This document shows, piece by piece, positions 16,291 to 16,593 of a stretch of DNA of 16,593 nt. The position numbers were made by a program, and so were the translations under genes. Source of the DNA: Acanthaster planci (lineage: Eukaryota > Echinodermata > Asteroidea > Valvatida > Acanthasteridae). The notes under the pieces were generated by a model. That model worked only from the letters and a program-made list of their open reading frames with translations. It was not told where the DNA came from and searched no databases. The stretch lies in the NCBI RefSeq assembly GCF_001949145.1, contig NW_019091604.1, positions 1-16,593 on the forward strand. The letters run 5' to 3'. Each line of letters begins with the position of its first letter. The stretch's first letter is position 1.

Positions 16291-16593
16291 CAGAGCTCTG
16301 TGGAGTTTAGTTGTGTCCTGTGTTTCGAGTGTAAATCTGACGTACGACCGCTGGTGGTTGGGGATCTACCTCAAGTGTACCTGGTGCGTTCGGTTAGTGT
16401 GGTGCTTGTTCTCAGTTGCCGGAGCTGCCGATTATATCAGATCTCTTTGAAGATTTGGGAATCGTTAGACAGTCTCGTTTATTTAAGAAGTGGTAGATTA
16501 TTGGGTTAGGGAACCCGTGTGAACCAATTAATTGGGGAATTAGCAGAGCTTAGACTAGAAGGATTGTGTGCCGTTGTTCCATGCTTGTTGGCA

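Noticed and set aside
16115-16509. Two overlapping open frames near the right end
   Set aside because: They are Trp/Cys/Val-rich without recognisable domains and overlap the promoter-like block; probably GC-related chance frames.

Overview
The window looks like animal nuclear DNA carrying one decayed Maverick/Polinton-type (adintovirus-like) DNA virus or transposon, about 13.0 kb long (1951-14966). The host call rests on the flanks: a broken Penelope-like retroelement fragment at the left edge, long AT-rich non-coding DNA, and a CCAAT plus YY1-like promoter signature at the right edge. Penelope elements are common in aquatic invertebrates and fish, but the species cannot be named from this sequence.

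The element is bounded by inverted terminal repeats of about 330 bp (1951-2282 and 14639-14966). They match at roughly nine positions in ten by eye. A 5-bp target duplication, CTTTG, sits directly outside them (1946-1950 and 14967-14971). Each terminal repeat is itself an imperfect palindrome, so the end motif beginning GTAGTAGAGGGGAGTCG occurs four times.

Layout from left to right: (a) 2283-5479, plus strand: a C-terminal gene fragment, an intact cysteine-triplet-repeat protein, two unrecognised broken genes, a small zinc-knuckle protein with a possible cyclin-box region, and a membrane-peptide remnant. (b) 5480-5585: convergent gene ends with AATAAA signals on both strands. (c) 5586-10441, minus strand, read leftward: a small tail-anchored protein, the double-jelly-roll major capsid protein, the FtsK/HerA-type packaging ATPase, an HNH-type endonuclease-like gene, and four further small or virion-type genes, one of them an intact membrane protein. 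(d) 10465-11840, plus strand: an intact small protein, a 42-residue membrane peptide and an rve-type integrase. (e) 11798-14618, minus strand: protein-primed family B DNA polymerase.

Together these would have served copying (polymerase), integration (integrase), packaging (ATPase) and virion building (capsid and membrane proteins). The copy is dead. The polymerase, capsid, ATPase and integrase are all cut by frameshifts or stops. The integrase has Ala at the expected third catalytic position, and the polymerase lacks most of its exonuclease region. I found no adenain-like protease and no recognisable penton protein. Three ORFs remain fully open: the Cys-rich protein, a 116-residue membrane protein and the 96-residue protein upstream of the integrase.
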